From Acidobacteria bacterium UBA6911 (GTDB taxonomy: Bacteria > Acidobacteriota > UBA6911), in the NCBI GenBank assembly GCA_002451015.1, contig DKBB01000212.1, positions 15,110 to 24,662 of the forward strand: a stretch of DNA of 9,553 nt, in the 5' to 3' direction. Positions within the stretch are counted from its first letter, which is position 1; each line of letters opens with the position of its first letter. The position numbers and the translations under genes are program-made. Below, in pieces: positions 6,287-9,553 of the stretch. Under the pieces are notes generated by a model. It was not told the DNA's origin and ran no database searches. It saw only the letters and a program-made list of their open reading frames with translations.

Positions 6287-7216
6287 TTAATAGATCTCAT
6301 CTTCTTCGGCACGTGTAAAGAAGAGATTGAGGTATTCGCTGCTTTCTTTTTCCACATCGATACTGAGAAGCTGTTCTTCGGCCATTGCACGGTTTTCGAT
6401 CGCCTGCTGTTCCAGATTATGCAGCTTCTCCGGCACCCCGTATTCTTCAACAAGATTTTTAACTTTCCGGAAAACATCCTTATTACCGTACAGGAATTGA
6501 CCTTCATATAATATTTTTGAAGCAACCATGGATGAGAATTTATCAAATTGGAGCTGCTCCCTGATCCGGGATATCGACTTGATGAGGTAATCGATTTCCT
6601 CGCGATCGTTGACAAGCAACAGGTGTTTCCTTTTATGAATATAATTGTCTAGGGAGCGGGAAACTTCCGGATCCAGATCGTCCTCGGCTACAACGATGAT
6701 ATCCAGGTCGGATCCCCGGACCATTTCACCGGTGCTTTTCTCGGGACGGGAAACCGTATGGGACATATCGTAAACGACATCGCCGGCAAGAATAAAACAG
6801 GTCTTTTGCAGAATGACAGCCTTCTCCTGCATGATATCGACGGTTGAAACAATGCTCTGCTCTGCAACATCGCGCTTTTCCAGGCTTATTTTTTCCGTAT
6901 CCTTCCTGAAAGCCTCGACCTCTTTTTTGAGCTCCTCGGCCTGGTTATCCAGACCCACAAAAGTGTAGGTGAGAAATTCACGACGGATCGACGGGGACAG
7001 TCTTGCATATCCTTCTACGTTCCGGTCCAGACGAAGAAACCGTTTTCCTACAGTCTTGAGATGAATGTCTTCCGATCCGCGGCACGCCTGCCAGAGACGA
7101 AGAACTTCTATGCCGGTACTTTCGACAAGTTTCGCGCCGGTTAAGGGTCCGTTCTCTTTAAGCAGTGGAATAATTTCTTTTTTCACCATTGTCGCCAACA
7201 GGTTCACCCAGCTCAA
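6287..7216 (-). CDS. winged-helix plus nucleotidyltransferase-like protein, function unknown
   Basis: A 309-residue protein with three visible parts. Residues about 12-65 look like a winged helix-turn-helix (GPLTGAKLVESTGIEVLRLW). Residues about 88-140 are charged and helical, likely coiled coil. Residues about 138-240 resemble the polymerase-beta nucleotidyltransferase core: FILAGD, then GSDLD at 168-172 followed by the strand IIVV, with D209 as a possible third carboxylate. The insertion between FILAGD and GSDLD is longer than usual. A Glu-rich helical tail ends the protein. It starts at TTG 7216, supported by GGAG 7 nt upstream; the next in-frame ATG (7189) has no such site. It follows the iron-sulfur gene by 57 bp on the same strand, so an operon is likely, and TATAAT (minus strand, 7241-7246) might be a weak internal -10. 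I do not recognise a named family; a DNA- or RNA-directed nucleotide transfer or a regulatory role are both guesses. Confidence 0.72.
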   Translation of the reverse strand: MSWVNLLATMVKKEIIPLLKENGPLTGAKLVESTGIEVLRLWQACRGSEDIHLKTVGKRFLRLDRNVEGYARLSPSIRREFLTYTFVGLDNQAEELKKEVEAFRKDTEKISLEKRDVAEQSIVSTVDIMQEKAVILQKTCFILAGDVVYDMSHTVSRPEKSTGEMVRGSDLDIIVVAEDDLDPEVSRSLDNYIHKRKHLLLVNDREEIDYLIKSISRIREQLQFDKFSSMVASKILYEGQFLYGNKDVFRKVKNLVEEYGVPEKLHNLEQQAIENRAMAEEQLLSIDVEKESSEYLNLFFTRAEEDEIY

Positions 7217-7223
7217 TTCATTT

Positions 7224-7227
7224 CTCC
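7224..7227 (-). promoter_or_regulatory. Shine-Dalgarno GGAG deciding a TTG start
   Basis: GGAG on the minus strand lies 7 nt before TTG at 7214-7216. The nearby ATG in GAAATGAAT is out of frame and meets a stop after two codons, so TTG is the best-supported start of the nucleotidyltransferase-like gene. Confidence 0.65.
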
Positions 7228-7273
7228 AGGATAATTTTTCATTATATCTGATAAAAATACGAAAACGGTTCTT

Positions 7274-8473
7274 TTACCCGGCCGTCTGCTCCCGGATACG
7301 GGCTTCCGACTTTTTAACCAGAGGCAGAAAAACCGTGCGTTCATTTTCGACCATGCGGATCGCCTCCTGACTGCATTGGAGTTCGCACTGGCCGCATCCG
7401 ATGCATTTTTCCCTGTCGATCCTGCTTATATCATCCACGATGGAGATCGCCTGAACGGGGCAGTATTCGGCGCAGGTGGCGCATCCGTTGCATAGGGATT
7501 CATCGATAAGCTGCGCTTCAAAAAACGCATGCAGGTTCAGAGGAATAATGCCGCGGCTGTAGGATCCGAGGACGCCGCAGCAATCCCAGCAGCAGTTGCA
7601 GATCGCGATTTCAGGATTGTCGATATCTTCGTCCTGATGGAAAACCTGGTGAACGGCACCTTTGGATTGGAGTTCGTGAACCAAAGCGATGGCGTCCGAC
7701 TTTGAAAGATATCGCCCGGTCCCGTGTTGAACGGAAAATTTCGCGAGACTCCCGATAGCGATACAGGATTGCGGCGGGTGCTCGAAACGGCAGGAGGCAT
7801 CCACCATCTTGTGGTATTGCCTGCAGAAACAGTGGATGACGGCAATGCTTTGATCCTCTCCCTGTTTTTCAATAAGTTCCTCTACCGTTCTTGCGGGATA
7901 TACACGGGCGGGTTCGGCATTTATGGTTTTTCCTACAGCAATAGCCTGACTCCCGCCGTCACTCGGGGGCAAGCTCCCGGGAATTACGATGCTTTGTTGC
8001 GGCCTTGATTTCTTTACCTGCGCGTTGAAAAAGTTCCTCGTGGGAAATTTGTTCAGTTCGCCGAACGATTTCAGCAGTGCGTCCAGGTGCCGCGCAAACT
8101 CCTTCTTTTCCGGCGTTTCGAATCCGTCAGCAAGATAGACTTCGAACGCTCCCAACATGAAACCGGGAAGCTTGTACCACTGCGCTTCATCCTGCGTATC
8201 GTGCGGCCAGGCATAGCCTTTCCGGAGAATCCCCTCAAAAAAATCCTTGAACCTTTCTTCCGAAAGGGAACTGCGGGAAGCGGCCTGTTCGTATGTGTAC
8301 GGCTCCGTTCCCATCCCGATAAGAAAATCGACTTCTTCAGTGGTCAGAACAATATCCAGGCAACCCAGCAGCGGCTCCGAAAGGGGATACGGATTCTGAT
8401 GGCGCGTATTCATCAAACCGCCCAGTTTTTTAAGGCGATTTTCCCGTTCCTTGGTCCTCTTCGTCGTATTCAC
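7274..8473 (-). CDS. iron-sulfur protein: winged-helix-like N-terminus, cysteine-cluster core, 2[4Fe-4S] ferredoxin C-terminus
   Basis: A 399-residue, probably cytoplasmic electron-transfer protein. Residues about 40-90 look like a winged helix. The core carries two cysteine groups: C215-x-C217 with C228 and C237, and CNCCWDCC at C292, C294, C295, C298, C299. The C-terminus is a classic two-cluster ferredoxin, CNGCATCAEYCP (C328, C331, C334, C338) and CIGCGQCELQC (C357, C360, C363, C367). From memory this CxCR...C...C plus CxCCxxCCGVL pattern recurs in 4Fe-4S proteins of sulfate reducers and other anaerobes whose partners are unknown. The core cysteines could bind one or two extra clusters. 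It starts at GTG 8473 with GGGAGG 5 nt upstream; an internal ATG at Met21 has a poorer site. It is the first gene of a likely two-gene operon with the nucleotidyltransferase-like gene. Confidence 0.85.
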   Translation of the reverse strand: MNTTKRTKERENRLKKLGGLMNTRHQNPYPLSEPLLGCLDIVLTTEEVDFLIGMGTEPYTYEQAASRSSLSEERFKDFFEGILRKGYAWPHDTQDEAQWYKLPGFMLGAFEVYLADGFETPEKKEFARHLDALLKSFGELNKFPTRNFFNAQVKKSRPQQSIVIPGSLPPSDGGSQAIAVGKTINAEPARVYPARTVEELIEKQGEDQSIAVIHCFCRQYHKMVDASCRFEHPPQSCIAIGSLAKFSVQHGTGRYLSKSDAIALVHELQSKGAVHQVFHQDEDIDNPEIAICNCCWDCCGVLGSYSRGIIPLNLHAFFEAQLIDESLCNGCATCAEYCPVQAISIVDDISRIDREKCIGCGQCELQCSQEAIRMVENERTVFLPLVKKSEARIREQTAG

Positions 8474-8620
8474 AAGATCCTCCCAGAAAGCGACCCAAGC
8501 ATATCATGTTTACGGTCTATATTTTATGAAGTTCTAAACCGATTTTGGGGGGGCCTAAAAGGGTTATAAAAATTGCTTACGTCTTTTAACCACAACAAAA
8601 AATCTGGCCCGACTCCATAA
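8474..8620. other. intergenic region upstream of the iron-sulfur gene
   Basis: The 147 bp are A/T-rich with a G-run at 8546-8552. On the minus strand TAAAAT and TATAAC resemble -10 boxes but no -35 fits at 16-18 nt. A bulged hairpin (8562-8571 with 8584-8591) followed by a short T-run on the minus strand might end the repeat-protein transcript. Nothing here is strong. Confidence 0.35.
8479..8484 (-). promoter_or_regulatory. Shine-Dalgarno GGGAGG deciding a GTG start
   Basis: GGGAGG on the minus strand lies 5 nt before GTG at 8471-8473. It is the strongest ribosome binding site near this gene and supports GTG over the downstream in-frame ATG at Met21. Confidence 0.7.
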
Positions 8621-9553
8621 CTACTGAAATTGGTTGGCCCAGATATTATCGAGCAAAACACCCCCTTGATACCAAACGGCAACGGCGTTCCCTGTGCCAT
8701 CCATGGCTATTTGCGGATTGCTGGCATCCCTGGCATCGTCGGTTTCAATCACTTCAGGAGTACTCCAGGAAGAACCGTCAAACCGGTTGGCCCAGATACT
8801 ACCTAAACCGCTTACGGTGTCCCATTGATGCCATACAGCAATGGCGGCGCCGGTACCGTCCATGGCTATTTGCGGATCACTGGCATCGCCGGCATCGTAG
8901 GTTTCAATCATTTCAGGAGTACTCCAGGAAAAACCGTCAAACCGGTTGGCCCAGATGTTGCTCCAGAGACTGGCGGGGTATTCATCATATTGGATCCAGA
9001 CAGCAATGGCAGCGCCGGTATCGTCCATGGTTATTTGCGGCAGCGTAGCCAGGCTGGTACTGTTCGTCTCAACCAATTCGGGGGCGCCCCAGGAAGAACC
9101 GTCAAACCGGTTGGCCCAGATGTTAGCACGGAGATTAACGGAGTTGTCATCATTCTGCGTCCAGACAGCAATGGCGGCGCCGGTACCGTCCATGGCTATT
9201 TGCGGCAATGTGGCATCACCGGTATCGTCGGTCTCTATCATTTCGGCGGTGCCCCAAGACACCCCGTCAAACCGATTGGCCCAGATGTTATTGCGGGTGC
9301 CGTCATTTTGACGCCAGACTGCAATGGCGGCGCCGGTGTCATCCATGGCTATTTGCGGCAACATGGCATCACCGGCATCGCCGGTCTCTATCATTTCGGC
9401 GGTGCCCCAAGACACCCCGTCAAACCGATTGGCCCAGATGTTATTGCGGGTGCCGTCATTTTGACGCCAGACTGCAATGGCGGCGCCGGTGTCATCCATG
9501 GCTATTTGCGGCAACATGGCATCACCGGCATCGTCGGTCTCTATCATTTCGGC
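8621..9553 (-). CDS. repeat protein with about 51-55-residue beta-propeller-like units (5' end outside window)
   Basis: The reading frame is open to the window edge, so the true start and any signal peptide lie beyond 9553; the Met at 9547 is an internal repeat residue. Six units are visible, read from 9547 downward, with lengths 51, 51, 55, 55, 53 and 43 residues. The consensus is IET-DAGDA--PQIAMD-TGAAIAVW-Q, a variable segment, then NIWANRFDG-SW-TPE. The last unit stops after IWANQFQ, lacking its final strand. Such units look like blades of a beta-propeller or a related all-beta surface repeat; the Asp/Gly-rich turns might bind calcium. Similar repeats occur in predicted secreted proteins of deltaproteobacteria, from memory. 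Unit length differs only in the loop between AVW and NIWAN. The function is unknown; adhesion or ligand binding would be guesses. Confidence 0.82.
   Translation of the reverse strand, partial: AEMIETDDAGDAMLPQIAMDDTGAAIAVWRQNDGTRNNIWANRFDGVSWGTAEMIETGDAGDAMLPQIAMDDTGAAIAVWRQNDGTRNNIWANRFDGVSWGTAEMIETDDTGDATLPQIAMDGTGAAIAVWTQNDDNSVNLRANIWANRFDGSSWGAPELVETNSTSLATLPQITMDDTGAAIAVWIQYDEYPASLWSNIWANRFDGFSWSTPEMIETYDAGDASDPQIAMDGTGAAIAVWHQWDTVSGLGSIWANRFDGSSWSTPEVIETDDARDASNPQIAMDGTGNAVAVWYQGGVLLDNIWANQFQ
9241..9546. repeat. two near-identical 153-bp tandem units in the repeat-protein gene
   Basis: 9241-9393 and 9394-9546 agree at 152 of 153 positions; the only difference is C at 9381 against T at 9534, which changes Gly to Asp on the minus strand. 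The next copy begins at 9547. More distant units (8624-9240) encode the same motif with clear divergence and 2- or 4-residue length differences in one loop. The period is a multiple of three, so copy number can change without a frameshift. Confidence 0.93.

Noticed and set aside
7241..7246. Perfect TATAAT on the minus strand before the nucleotidyltransferase-like gene, as an independent promoter
   Set aside because: There is no -35 match at 16-18 nt and no extended -10, so it is only a weak candidate.
8562..8591. Bulged hairpin with a short T-run on the minus strand, as a terminator for the repeat-protein gene
   Set aside because: The stem is mostly A-T with a 2-nt bulge and the T-run is short, so it may be chance.

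Overview
The window reads as a bacterial chromosome segment, most likely from a strictly anaerobic Desulfobacterota-type (deltaproteobacterial) organism. This is an inference from gene content: a fused ADP-forming acyl-CoA synthetase, a multi-cysteine iron-sulfur protein of a type I associate with anaerobes, GlmM, and a palindromic element resembling the REP/RAYT-type repeats of such genomes. No rRNA, tRNA, CRISPR array, prophage or transposase gene is visible.

Layout. 1-66 is an 18-bp tandem repeat cut by the window edge. 67-302 is a non-coding leader with a hairpin plus T-run just before the first gene. 303-2354 (+) is the fused alpha-beta acyl-CoA synthetase. 2362-2472 is a 111-bp element bounded by perfect 28-bp inverted repeats; it carries a near-consensus sigma-70 promoter pointing at the next gene. 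2475-3683 (+) is a GlmU-like left-handed beta-helix protein. 3728-4726 (-) is an exported phytase-like esterase-family protein. 4852-6204 (+) is glmM. 7274-8473 (-) followed by 6287-7216 (-) is a probable two-gene operon: a winged-helix/iron-sulfur protein, then a winged-helix/nucleotidyltransferase-like protein. 8621-9553 (-) is the 3' part of a gene for a secreted-type repeat protein, with two nearly identical 153-bp units at the window edge.

Function. The acyl-CoA synthetase should interconvert acyl-CoA + ADP + Pi and acid + ATP + CoA, a route of substrate-level ATP formation. GlmM makes glucosamine-1-phosphate for peptidoglycan and LPS. The beta-helix protein resembles the acetyltransferase half of GlmU, the next enzyme after GlmM, but seems to lack the catalytic histidine, so a simple pathway link is doubtful. 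The iron-sulfur/nucleotidyltransferase pair looks like a redox or regulatory unit of unknown role.

The most interesting point is the palindromic element. It fills almost the whole gap between the first two genes, separates a Shine-Dalgarno-like sequence from the start codon of the second gene, and supplies its own promoter. Without it the two genes would lie about 9 bp apart. No complete new multi-gene system is evident.
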